Shown here piece after piece: positions 7,666-15,435 of a stretch of DNA of 64,000 bases (positions are counted from its first letter, which is position 1; each line of letters begins with the position of its first letter). Below the pieces are notes generated by a model. That model had not been told where the DNA came from, did not search any database, and saw only the letters and a program-made list of their open reading frames with translations. Origin of the DNA: Pseudomonas sp. G2-4 (GTDB lineage Bacteria > Pseudomonadota > Gammaproteobacteria > Pseudomonadales > Pseudomonadaceae); NCBI RefSeq assembly GCF_030064125.1, contig NZ_CP125957.1:3844001-3908000 (forward strand). Reading direction: 5' to 3'. The position numbers were made by a program, and so were the translations under genes.

Positions 7666-7892
7666 GTGGCGAGGGGATTTATCCCCGTTGGGCCGCGGAG
7701 CGGCCCCAAAGCTCACAACTCGGTCCACCGACCCACACAACCCCCGTGGCGAGGGAGCTTGCTCCCGCTGGGTCGCGAAGCGACCCCAACCAAGCTGAAC
7801 GCGTTCTGCCTGATGCACCGCGGGGGTAGGTTTCAGGGCTGCTGCGCAGCCCAGCGGGAGCAAGCTCCCTCGCCACGGGTCCTCATCAGCCT
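7666..7892. repeat. 227-bp composite REP block, copy 3
   Basis: Third copy, with the same upstream tag (GGGCTGCGCTGAGC, 7631-7644) as copies 1 and 2 and the same downstream tag as copy 2. It is followed by leader element B. Confidence 0.85.
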
Positions 7893-7944
7893 TGCCTGTC
7901 AGCGCACGACTGAAAAATGTTGAAGGAACGGGCCTAACCGCACT

Positions 7945-8324
7945 ACGAGATATGCTCAAACCGGCGTGATCCGACTGTTCCTACAGAAGCTGAAACCGTC
8001 GGTTCGTTTCCACATAGAAGTCTCACGATTCCTACAAAGCTCTCGGAATCTCTCACCTTGTCCGCCTTGGCGGCCCAAATTTATAGTCATTCCCGTCGCC
8101 CCAAATGGCGATCAGGTTTGGCGACCTGGGATCAAGTGCAAAAGTACTGCGTTTTTTGCGAAGGCTTTGGCACACTTGCACGGCTGCCCGTTACGGCAGT
8201 TGTGCGCGGGAGACCTTCGGGTCTGCCGGTTTTCGATCCCGGTTCGCCAACCTGCGTGCAACTGCCACCCAATTGTTTGGCGACGATTGAGTGGTTAAAA
8301 CCTCATTAGATCGGAGTTTCAAAC
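7945..8324 (+). ncRNA. Leader-like element copy B with strong RNA hairpins
   Basis: The first ~185 bp match element A at 4170. The rest can fold strongly as RNA. There is an 11-bp stem 8178-8188 with 8195-8205 (two G-U pairs, 6-base loop). AGACC-TTCG-GGTCT at 8211-8224 has a UUCG tetraloop. TCGCCAA (8244-8250) pairs with TTGGCGA (8277-8283). It ends with CGGAG ahead of the small gene at 8325. This fits a structured 5' leader or a small RNA; I cannot assign it to a known RNA class. Confidence 0.5.
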
Positions 8325-8597
8325 ATGGAAAGGTATGTTCCCATCACCGGCATCGACTGCACCCCCGCTTCCCTGCTCATCGATACCCAAGCCCCGCTTG
8401 ACGTGCTGCACGCAACCGCTGATTACCGGATCCGCGTGGTGACCCAGGTACTAGAAAACATCGCGTTTCGCTCCGAGATCGCCAGCGACACGGTAGTGCT
8501 TTCGGACTTCGCACAGCTTTTGGTCATTCCGTTACGCGATGGGTGTGATTTGCTGGAGGTGATTGGTAGGCGACTTCAGGCGCATGTCGAAAGCTAG
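8325..8597 (+). CDS. Small DUF3077-like protein
   Basis: 90 residues without signal or membrane segment. The pattern of CTPASLLIDTQAPLDVLHATADY followed by a helical C-terminus resembles the small DUF3077-type proteins that are frequent and multicopy in Pseudomonas. A CGGAG ribosome site lies 8 bases upstream of the ATG. Biochemical role is unknown. A hairpin terminator follows directly. The unusual point is its structured leader, shared with another small gene 4 kb away. Confidence 0.65.
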   Translation: MERYVPITGIDCTPASLLIDTQAPLDVLHATADYRIRVVTQVLENIAFRSEIASDTVVLSDFAQLLVIPLRDGCDLLEVIGRRLQAHVES

Positions 8598-8604
8598 TGG
8601 AACG

Positions 8605-8629
8605 ACGGGCACCTGAGAGCGCCCGTTTT
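8605..8629 (+). terminator. Rho-independent terminator of the DUF3077-like gene
   Basis: ACGGGC (8605-8610) pairs with GCCCGT (8621-8626) around a 10-base loop and is followed by TTTT. It starts 7 bp past the stop codon. Confidence 0.7.
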
Positions 8630-8741
8630 CATGCAACTGCAGCATACGAATAGCACCTACCGCCAGCCAGAGCGACACCATCAGCGAGACGATGCATTAA
8701 GAGAGCCAAAGTGATTCTTGATGCCCTGAGAGGTAAATGAC

Positions 8742-8945
8742 ATGAGCGACAAATTCAACCCTGAGGATATGCCGGTCCTTAGCCTCAGCACTACAGCAAA
8801 TAAATCAGTCTCCTTTTTTGTCCCCGAAACACCGACAGAGGCCGCAAATGCAGCCTCTCGGAGCGTCTGGCTAAACCGCCTTTCGCGTAACCACACAGCT
8901 GCGACGGCGCCTCTCACGGTGAGCAACCTCAAAAATCAACAGTAG
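8742..8945 (+). CDS. Possible 67-residue small protein
   Basis: Starts ATG AGC GAC with GAGGT 10 bases upstream. The peptide is soluble and Ser/Thr/Ala rich (FVPETPTEAANAA). Its 3' end overlaps the 3' end of the TonB receptor gene on the other strand by 17 bp. I do not recognise it. It may be an intact small Pseudomonas protein or the surviving front of a gene cut at the receptor boundary. Confidence 0.45.
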   Translation: MSDKFNPEDMPVLSLSTTANKSVSFFVPETPTEAANAASRSVWLNRLSRNHTAATAPLTVSNLKNQQ

Positions 8946-11328
8946 CCGACACCTTCAGCGTACGCGGTGCCCCTTGGGTCAAATAACCACCATTAGCCGA
9001 GGCCCAGTAGTTTTCGTCGGCAACGTTCTCCAGCATCGCGTTGAAGGTCATCCCGCGGCCATCCATTTTCGTCCGATAGCGTGCGCCCAGGTCGACGCGG
9101 GTCCAGGCGGGGATGCTGTATTCGTTGGCGCTGTCAACGAACTGGCCGCCGGTGCGCAGTAGCAGGCCGTTCAGGCTCGCCCCGGGCAAGCCGGGCACAT
9201 CCCAGTCGGCACCCAGATTGAACTGGAATTTCGGCACACCCACCGCCTGGTTGCCATCGTCGCGGCCGCCGGTGGTGCCGCTAAGTTCGGCTTTGGTCCA
9301 GGTGGCGCCGCTCAGCAGGCGCAGGCCGTCCAGCGGCTCGCCGAACAGGCTCAGCTCCACGCCGCGATTGCGCTGCTCGGCATCCACTCGGTAGTAGCCA
9401 TCGCCGCCGAGCACGCCCTGCGGCTGCTCGATGCGGAACAGGCTGAGGCTGCCGCCGAAGGTGCCCCAGTCGAGCTTGGCGCCCACCTCGGTCTGCTTGG
9501 AGCGATAGGGCGCGAACATCTCGCCGTTGTTGAGCGCGGCGGCCGGCGCGGTCGGCCCCTGCTGCAGAGACTCGACGCGGTTGGCATAGAGCGACAGGTA
9601 CTCGGTGGGCTTGATCACCAGGCCATAGGCCGGCGTGGTGATGCTTTCCTGATAGCTGGAGGTGCGGGCACCGCTGGCCGCGCTCCAGGCATCGGCGCCG
9701 ATGGACTGGCGGCGCACGCCCAGGGTCAGCAGCACGCGGTCATCGAGCAAGCCCAGGGTGTCGGACACCGCCAGGCTGCGGTTCTGCACCTTGGCGGTGG
9801 TGTCCGGGTCGTGGATATCGCCGGAGACGCTGGTGGCCGGCGGCTCGGCGACGGGCTGGCCCTCATACAGATTGCCGAAGCCGCGACTGCCCGCCGCGGT
9901 GGACTCGAACGCGTTGCGCTTTTCCTGCCAGATGCCGTTGGCGGCCAGGTTGATGCGGTGGCTCACCGGCCCGGTCGTGAGTTCGCCGCGCAGCCCGGTG
10001 ACGGCGCTCAGGGTCTCCTGGTCCAGCGGCGAATAGAGGCGGCCGATACGGGCGTCGCCATTTGCGCCGTAGACGTAGTTGGAAGCGTAGACACCGTTCT
10101 CCCGCGTGTATTTGCCGCCTGCGCTCAGGTAGGCGGTCCAAGTGGGCGACAGGTCGTACTCGGCGCTGAACATGCCATAGGTGTCTTCGAGCTGCGACCA
10201 GCTCCAGGGTTGCGCGTAGTTGTGGTCGGAGTCGGGTGCCGACGGCGTCTTGCCGTTGAGTGTGCTGGTAGGCCCCGTCGTGGTGAGGTAGACCACCGAG
10301 CGCCCCTCATTGACCCGTTGCTTCTGGTAACCGAGGTCCGCAGACAGTCGCAGACGATCACCGCGGTAGTCCAGACCGAGGGTGGCCAGACTGAAGCGCG
10401 AGTGCTCATCGTCCACCGCGGTCTCGCCCTCGCGCTGGGCCAGGTTCACCCGCACGCCGAAGCGGTTGTCCTCGCCGAAGCGCTGGCCCAGGTCGAGGTG
10501 TCCGCCCACTCGGCTATCGCTGGCATAGTCCAGGGTGGCGCTGCGCGTGGGGGTGTCCTCGGCACGCTTGGAGACCACGTTGATCGCCCCGCCGACACCG
10601 CTGCCCGACGGCGACACACCATTGATGAAGGCGCTGGCCCCCTTGAACACCTCGACCCGCTCGACCGACTCGGTGGAGATGATCTGTCGCGGCAGAATGC
10701 CGTACAGCCCGTTGAAGGCAATATCGTCGCTGAACAGCTGGAACCCGCGCACGACGAACACCTGGGAGAAGTTGCCGAAGCCGAACGACTGACGCACGCC
10801 CGGATCGCTGGCCAGCACATCGGCCAGGGTCTGCGCCTGGCGCGTCTCAATCAGCTCGGAGGTGTAGCTGGAGAAGGCGAAGGGCACATCTTGCATGTCC
10901 TGGTTGCCCAGCACGCCAATGCGGGCACCCCGCGCCGTCTGTCCACCGGCGTACTCGGCCGGCAGGTCGACACGGTTTTCGGCGAGCCCGCTGATGGTGG
11001 TCGGGGCCAGCTCCAACACGCCCTGCTCGGGCAGTGGCGCCAGGGTGATGGTACCGTCGTTGCCGGTCTGGAAGGTCAGGCCGCTGCCCTCCAACAACCG
11101 CTGCAGGCCGTCAACCACTGAATAGTCGCCCTTAAGCGCCTGCGCCACGCCGCTGCCACGGGTCAGGCCGGCGTCATAGAGCAGACGCACGTCGGCCTGC
11201 TCGGCGAAATCGATGAGCGCCGCGTCGAGCCGCTGGGCAGGCACGTCGAGCTCGACGGCTTGCGCCTGTGCGGCAGCAATGGCCAGGGGAAGAACGGCTA
11301 GCGCCGCGAGGAAGGGGGTCGACCGCAT
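8929..11328 (-). CDS. TonB-dependent siderophore receptor with signalling domain
   Basis: I start at the ATG at 11328, which has AAGGA 8 bases upstream and begins a signal peptide (MRSTPFLAALAVLPLA...AQA); 799 residues. Next comes an STN signalling domain (residues about 27-105, ALDVPAQ-like start and LLYDAGL), then the plug (VADVLASDPGVR-like region, VFVVRGF, VEVFKGASAFINGVSPSG) and a long beta-barrel ending in the terminal Phe expected for outer-membrane insertion. The STN domain and the adjacent FecR and FecI genes mean that ligand binding signals through FecR. It should import a ferric siderophore; which one cannot be read from sequence. Confidence 0.93.
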   Translation of the reverse strand: MRSTPFLAALAVLPLAIAAAQAQAVELDVPAQRLDAALIDFAEQADVRLLYDAGLTRGSGVAQALKGDYSVVDGLQRLLEGSGLTFQTGNDGTITLAPLPEQGVLELAPTTISGLAENRVDLPAEYAGGQTARGARIGVLGNQDMQDVPFAFSSYTSELIETRQAQTLADVLASDPGVRQSFGFGNFSQVFVVRGFQLFSDDIAFNGLYGILPRQIISTESVERVEVFKGASAFINGVSPSGSGVGGAINVVSKRAEDTPTRSATLDYASDSRVGGHLDLGQRFGEDNRFGVRVNLAQREGETAVDDEHSRFSLATLGLDYRGDRLRLSADLGYQKQRVNEGRSVVYLTTTGPTSTLNGKTPSAPDSDHNYAQPWSWSQLEDTYGMFSAEYDLSPTWTAYLSAGGKYTRENGVYASNYVYGANGDARIGRLYSPLDQETLSAVTGLRGELTTGPVSHRINLAANGIWQEKRNAFESTAAGSRGFGNLYEGQPVAEPPATSVSGDIHDPDTTAKVQNRSLAVSDTLGLLDDRVLLTLGVRRQSIGADAWSAASGARTSSYQESITTPAYGLVIKPTEYLSLYANRVESLQQGPTAPAAALNNGEMFAPYRSKQTEVGAKLDWGTFGGSLSLFRIEQPQGVLGGDGYYRVDAEQRNRGVELSLFGEPLDGLRLLSGATWTKAELSGTTGGRDDGNQAVGVPKFQFNLGADWDVPGLPGASLNGLLLRTGGQFVDSANEYSIPAWTRVDLGARYRTKMDGRGMTFNAMLENVADENYWASANGGYLTQGAPRTLKVSATVDF

Positions 11329-11459
11329 GCTGGTGTCCTTGACTATCAATACGAAGAAGTCGCATTTGCAAGAACAGAAGACGAAGGCGACGATGATTTC
11401 TGAACCGTCGCCGCCCAAATATTTTCTGTTTTCTTGAAGGCCCAGGCGCGGCACGGGTC

Positions 11460-12386
11460 TCAGCGGCGTGAGGTAACCAGAATCAAACCCGGCAGGTGCA
11501 CCAGACGCACAGGCAAGGTGGTTTCGACAGCCCTTAACACCGCCTCAGGATCGTCAAGGGCGAACACGCCGGTCACCTGTACCGCGCGAGCGGCTTCGTC
11601 GACAAACAGCACCCGCGCAGACTGGCTGCGCTCAAGCTCGGCGAACACTTGCTCCAGCGGCTGGTCGCGGAAGACCAGTTTGCCGCGCTGCCAGCTCAAG
11701 CGCTGACGCGCATCCAATGCCTGCGGTGCCTGCAGTTCCCCGCCGCGCCACTGCACTTGCTGCCCGCCGACCACCGGCAGCGGCTCGCGCCCCTCACTGG
11801 AGGCCAACACGCGGCCCTCGCTTACCGCGAGGTCGACACCGCCCTCCTCCAGACGCACATCAAAGCGCGTGCCGGTGACGCGGATGCGTGCCTCGCCAGC
11901 ACTGACTGTGAACGGCCGGGCCGGGTCATGGGCGACCTGGAAATCCGCCTCGCCGCGGTACAACCTGACCTCGCGGCGACCGTCGACAAACTGCCAGTCC
12001 AGCGCCGAATCGCCGTTGAGGGTCAACAGCGAACCATCGGCCAGACGCAACTCGCGCACCTCGCCCGGCTGGGTGCTGATATCGGCATACAGGCCAATCC
12101 AGGTGCCGCGCGGTAGCCACAGGGCGAGCAACAGCATCGCGGCGCAGGCCAGCGGAGTCGCCCAACGTCGATGGCGACGCATCACGCGCACCTGAGGCTG
12201 CTCGGCCGGACGTTCTATCTGGCCGAGCAACGACCACAGCCCTTCCACCTCACGCAACGCCTGCTCGTGCTCGGGCGCCGCCTGGCGCCAAGCCTGCGCG
12301 GCATCGCGATCGGCAGCGGTGGCGTGGCCAGAATGCAGCAGCACCTGCCATTGCCGGGCCTGGTCGAGAAGCGAAGGATGAGTCAC
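11460..12386 (-). CDS. FecR-family anti-sigma/sensor protein
   Basis: 308 residues. An N-terminal cytoplasmic DUF4880-type region (residues 1-50, AWRQAAPEHEQALREVE) is followed by a basic stretch, one membrane helix (about 77-93, PLACAAMLLLALWLP), and a periplasmic FecR domain. The C-terminal part (LEQVFAELERSQSARVLF) is where such proteins touch the receptor STN domain. It overlaps the sigma factor stop by 4 bases, so they are coupled. Role by family: it transmits the receptor's ligand signal to FecI in the inner membrane. Confidence 0.93.
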   Translation of the reverse strand: MTHPSLLDQARQWQVLLHSGHATAADRDAAQAWRQAAPEHEQALREVEGLWSLLGQIERPAEQPQVRVMRRHRRWATPLACAAMLLLALWLPRGTWIGLYADISTQPGEVRELRLADGSLLTLNGDSALDWQFVDGRREVRLYRGEADFQVAHDPARPFTVSAGEARIRVTGTRFDVRLEEGGVDLAVSEGRVLASSEGREPLPVVGGQQVQWRGGELQAPQALDARQRLSWQRGKLVFRDQPLEQVFAELERSQSARVLFVDEAARAVQVTGVFALDDPEAVLRAVETTLPVRLVHLPGLILVTSRR

Positions 12387-12889
12387 GGCTGCGGGTCCAT
12401 CTGCTGCTGGCAGTGTTCGAGGGCCTTCAGGATATAGCGTCCGGCCATGCTTTCCGAGACACCCAGGCGCTCGCCGATCTCACGTTGGGTCAGCCCGTCC
12501 AGGCGATTCCACAACAACGCTTGACGCAGATGCGGTGGCAAACCCTGGACCGCGCGCTGCAGTAGCTCCAAGCGCTGGGCGTCGCTTGCCGCTCGCTCCG
12601 GACCAGGCTGGGCACTGACCAATTCGATGGAGATCTCCTCCTCGATGGGGCGCGATTTTTGCTGACGGCGGTAGTCAATGATCAGGTTGCGCGCGATGCG
12701 ATAGAGGAAAGCACGAAGATTGCCGATCTCCTTCCCGGACTCGCGCCGGCGAAAGCGCAGCCAGGTCTCCTGGCGCAGGTCGGCCGCCAGCTCTGCGCAC
12801 TTCACCTGTCGTGTGAGGAAGCGCAGCAGTTCGCTCGAATGGCTCTCGAACTGGCCGTCGGTGGAATGAGGATCGGATGGCCTGGACAC
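12383..12889 (-). CDS. ECF sigma factor, FecI type
   Basis: 168 residues with region 2 (LRQETWLRFRRRE, NLRAFLYRIARNLIIDYRRQ) and region 4 (LPPHLRQALLWNRLDGLTQREIGERLGVSES). The frame begins with GTG at 12889; no close Shine-Dalgarno is visible, so the start is less certain. It should direct transcription of the downstream receptor when released by FecR. A Fur box lies about 43 bp upstream of the start codon, in keeping with iron control of such units. Confidence 0.92.
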   Translation of the reverse strand: MSRPSDPHSTDGQFESHSSELLRFLTRQVKCAELAADLRQETWLRFRRRESGKEIGNLRAFLYRIARNLIIDYRRQQKSRPIEEEISIELVSAQPGPERAASDAQRLELLQRAVQGLPPHLRQALLWNRLDGLTQREIGERLGVSESMAGRYILKALEHCQQQMDPQP

Positions 12890-12931
12890 GCAAGCGACTC
12901 AAGCGAGGAGGAGTCGCGAGAATATATCAAA

Positions 12932-12946
12932 TGATAATGACTTTCA
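12932..12946 (-). promoter_or_regulatory. Fur box upstream of the ECF sigma gene
   Basis: TGATAATGACTTTCA fits the 7-1-7 Fur pattern TGATAATnATTATCA: the left half is perfect and the right half has 5 of 7 matches. Position upstream of fecI is as expected for iron-repressed signalling systems. Confidence 0.65.
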
Positions 12947-13071
12947 ATCACACCAAAAGCGGACACACACGGGGCGCGGCCCTCCCCCGTAAGAGGTTGA
13001 ATGTCAAAGGAGAAGGCCTGCCGGACCTCCTGTTGCCAAGCCTCGAATGATCAACCTGCCGCAACCCGGCA

Positions 13072-14511
13072 TCAGGAGATCAAGCCCAGCGTCAATGCCT
13101 TCAGGGTCGCGGCAGCTCGGGTCGAGCATTCCAATTTGCGAAATATGCTTTCCATGTGTGTGCGAACGGTGCTCGGACTGATGTCCAGCAATCGCGCCAC
13201 CTGCTTGTTACTGGCGCCCCGGCTGATTTCCAGGAGCACATGACACTCCCGTGCGGTGAGTAACGAACTTTTCGGCTGATGGGTCCGGCGCTCGCCACGT
13301 GCAGCGGCGATCACCGCTTCGCAAACAGCCTTGTCGAACAAGCCACTGGCGGCATCCTGCTCCAGCTGTCTGGCCGCTTCCGATTCGTCATAGGCCGTCC
13401 TCCATGGCCTGGCTTCCCTGAGTGCGACCCAGGCTACGGAGGTGGCGAACAGTCGATGCTCGGCACACAGGGCATCCCCCATCACGCCTCGAAAGTAGCC
13501 ACTGCCGTTGAGCCGTTCGTAGGCATGGGCGGCAATCTGCGCAGACCCGGCCAGTTCGCTGATAGGCCTCAGCGCCTGTTGCGTCCAGTAGGGAACCAGG
13601 TGCACCCGCTCCGCCGCGCTGTAAGGAAGCGCCCCGGCGGTGTTCCAGAGTTGGTTGGAAACGGCTGCCCGACCGAGGCCGTAAACGAGCGCTGCCTTGC
13701 CGAGCGCTGTCAGGGTCGGTTCACCTAGCCCCCACAAGCGTGCAGCTTCCATGGCGACATGTGCCACCCGCCGCGAATGCCCCGCCAGCCAGGGTAGCTT
13801 CAAGTCAATCACGTCCCCCACCAATGTCAGCGAGACGGAACGTTCGGCCTCCCCATGGGCAGGGTTTTCAGAGTGGCCTTCCAGGTCTGCCAGCCACGCC
13901 CTGGCGTTATCCATGAGCAACGACGCGAGGGATGCGGGGTAGCGCCGATCCGACTGGTCGCGGATCCAGCGCAGCGCTGCGTCCAGGCCATGTGCTCGGC
14001 TGAGAATATCCAGATCACCTGCAAGCACCACCTGATAGGCGACCTCCGGAATGTGTTCATGGGTCAAGCCCAGCGGCCGGCCAGTCCCATCGTAGGTTTC
14101 GAATACACGGCACAAGCCTGCTTCGACAGCGGCCCCCAGTTCGAGGGTTTTCGCGACTTCGCCAGAGACCTCGCAGTGCACCACGGCCAGCGGTCTCGCC
14201 TGATGCACCGCGTTCATGGCCTCTTTGCTCAGGGTCAGGTCGAGCATCGCGCGGCGGCCATCGACGTCATCACCGAGCAGATCCGCAAACCCTTCGGCGT
14301 TGGCAGTGCAGCCGGACCAGCGCAGCAAGGCGACCTGCTCCGCTACCCTCAGGTGCTCGCCATCGCCGTGTGAGGCCTGTGCCAACCTGCGCGCCAGTGC
14401 GGCAACGCGTCGGGAATGCCCAAGTGGCTGGCCCATGCTGAGGTCCCCGACCTGGCCGATCGCCCGCAGCGCTCCGCTCAATGAAATGTCCAGTTGCAAC
14501 GCACTATCCAT
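13072..14511 (-). CDS. Degenerate HD-domain regulator with LuxR-type DNA-binding domain
   Basis: The start at 14511 follows AAGG and gives 479 residues. Two HD-like segments are visible (LGHSRRVAALARRLA near residue 30, GHSRRVAHVAMEAARLW near 240). The second ends in YERLNGSGYFRG, recalling the HD-GYP signature, but the metal-binding His-Asp pair is replaced (ALVYGLG). The C-terminal 65 residues are a LuxR/GerE helix-turn-helix (LTARECHVLLEISRGASNKQVARLLDISPSTVRTH region). It is probably a ligand-sensing transcription factor, not an active c-di-GMP phosphodiesterase. It is divergent from the hydrolase/GMC genes, which it may control. Confidence 0.85.
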   Translation of the reverse strand: MDSALQLDISLSGALRAIGQVGDLSMGQPLGHSRRVAALARRLAQASHGDGEHLRVAEQVALLRWSGCTANAEGFADLLGDDVDGRRAMLDLTLSKEAMNAVHQARPLAVVHCEVSGEVAKTLELGAAVEAGLCRVFETYDGTGRPLGLTHEHIPEVAYQVVLAGDLDILSRAHGLDAALRWIRDQSDRRYPASLASLLMDNARAWLADLEGHSENPAHGEAERSVSLTLVGDVIDLKLPWLAGHSRRVAHVAMEAARLWGLGEPTLTALGKAALVYGLGRAAVSNQLWNTAGALPYSAAERVHLVPYWTQQALRPISELAGSAQIAAHAYERLNGSGYFRGVMGDALCAEHRLFATSVAWVALREARPWRTAYDESEAARQLEQDAASGLFDKAVCEAVIAAARGERRTHQPKSSLLTARECHVLLEISRGASNKQVARLLDISPSTVRTHMESIFRKLECSTRAAATLKALTLGLIS

Positions 14512-14597
14512 GAAAAATGCCTTGGGTCGGATAAATGACCGATGCCCACGAAGCAGGCCAGTCAGCAGAATTGAGCTCCCACACAGGAGTTCATCCA

Positions 14598-15371
14598 ATG
14601 AAAACACTCAGATCAAAAGCCGTCACCGTCGCCTTCGCCCTTGCAAGCACATTGGCCGCGGGTGTCAGCCAGGCCCAAGATACAACGCCTTCGGTGGTAA
14701 TCGTACACGGCGCATTCGCCGACGGCTCCGATTGGGCCAAGGTCGTGCCGCTTCTCCAGGCCAAGGGGGTTGCCGTTTCGGTCGTGCAAAACCCGCTCAC
14801 CTCGCTTGCCGACGATGTCGCCGCTACGCAAAGAACGCTGAACAATCAGCCGGGCCCTGTCGTGCTGGTCGGTCACTCCTGGGGCGGCACCGTGATTACC
14901 CAGGCCGGCAGCGACAAGAAAGTCCGCGCCCTGGTATACGTCGCCGCCTTCGCCCCCGATGCCGGTCAAACCAGCGGCGAACAAGGCAAAGGTGCACCCA
15001 CGCCCCCGGGCATCAGTCAGATCAAGGCTGACGGCAACGGTTTCCTCTACTTGACCCCAGAAGGCATGGCCAAGGACTTCGCCCAGGATCTTCCAGCGGC
15101 ACAGACCGCCGTGATGACTGCGACGCAAGGCCCCATCAAGGCATCCGCGTTCGAGGACAAAACGACCGTCTCTGCCTGGAAGACCAAACCGTCCTGGTAC
15201 CTGCTCGCCACCGAGGACCGGATGATCCATCCCGATGTCCAGCGTTCTGCCGCCAAGCGTATCGGCGCCACCCTGACGGAGCTGCACACCAGCCATGTGC
15301 CCCAGCAGTCGCAGCCAGCCGAAGTGGCCAAGGTGATTCTCGAGGCAGTGAAAAACGTCAGCGAGCAGTGA
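14598..15371 (+). CDS. Exported alpha/beta hydrolase
   Basis: The start at 14598 is set by AGGAG upstream and a signal peptide (MKTLRSKAVTVAFALASTLAAG...SQA). 257 residues. It shows an oxyanion HGAFADGS segment near residue 38 and the nucleophile elbow GHSWGG near residue 95. A late HTSHVPQ carries the likely catalytic His, and the acid probably lies in LLATEDRMIHPD. The family includes esterases acting on small esters. Export to the periplasm is predicted. Followed at 64 bp by the GMC oxidoreductase, so probably one operon. Confidence 0.88.
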   Translation: MKTLRSKAVTVAFALASTLAAGVSQAQDTTPSVVIVHGAFADGSDWAKVVPLLQAKGVAVSVVQNPLTSLADDVAATQRTLNNQPGPVVLVGHSWGGTVITQAGSDKKVRALVYVAAFAPDAGQTSGEQGKGAPTPPGISQIKADGNGFLYLTPEGMAKDFAQDLPAAQTAVMTATQGPIKASAFEDKTTVSAWKTKPSWYLLATEDRMIHPDVQRSAAKRIGATLTELHTSHVPQQSQPAEVAKVILEAVKNVSEQ

Positions 15372-15435
15372 TCGCTGCTTCGCAACGCCATTGATAGCCC
15401 TGAACTCAACCGCTGCATCGATACGGAACGGACGC

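Noticed and set aside
3781..7892. Three repeats taken as a CRISPR array or transposon ends
   Set aside because: Copies are 227 bp, unevenly spaced with genes between them, and made of REP hairpins. There are no cas genes and no transposase in the window.
8178..8290. tRNA-like cloverleaf in leader element B
   Set aside because: Hairpins are present, but arm lengths and the T-loop sequence do not match a tRNA and no CCA-adjacent acceptor stem is formed.
9811..11121. Long plus-strand frame opposite the TonB receptor
   Set aside because: It is antisense to a well-supported receptor gene. Its protein is an Arg/Gly/Ala-rich shadow typical of GC-rich DNA and has no start signal or domain.
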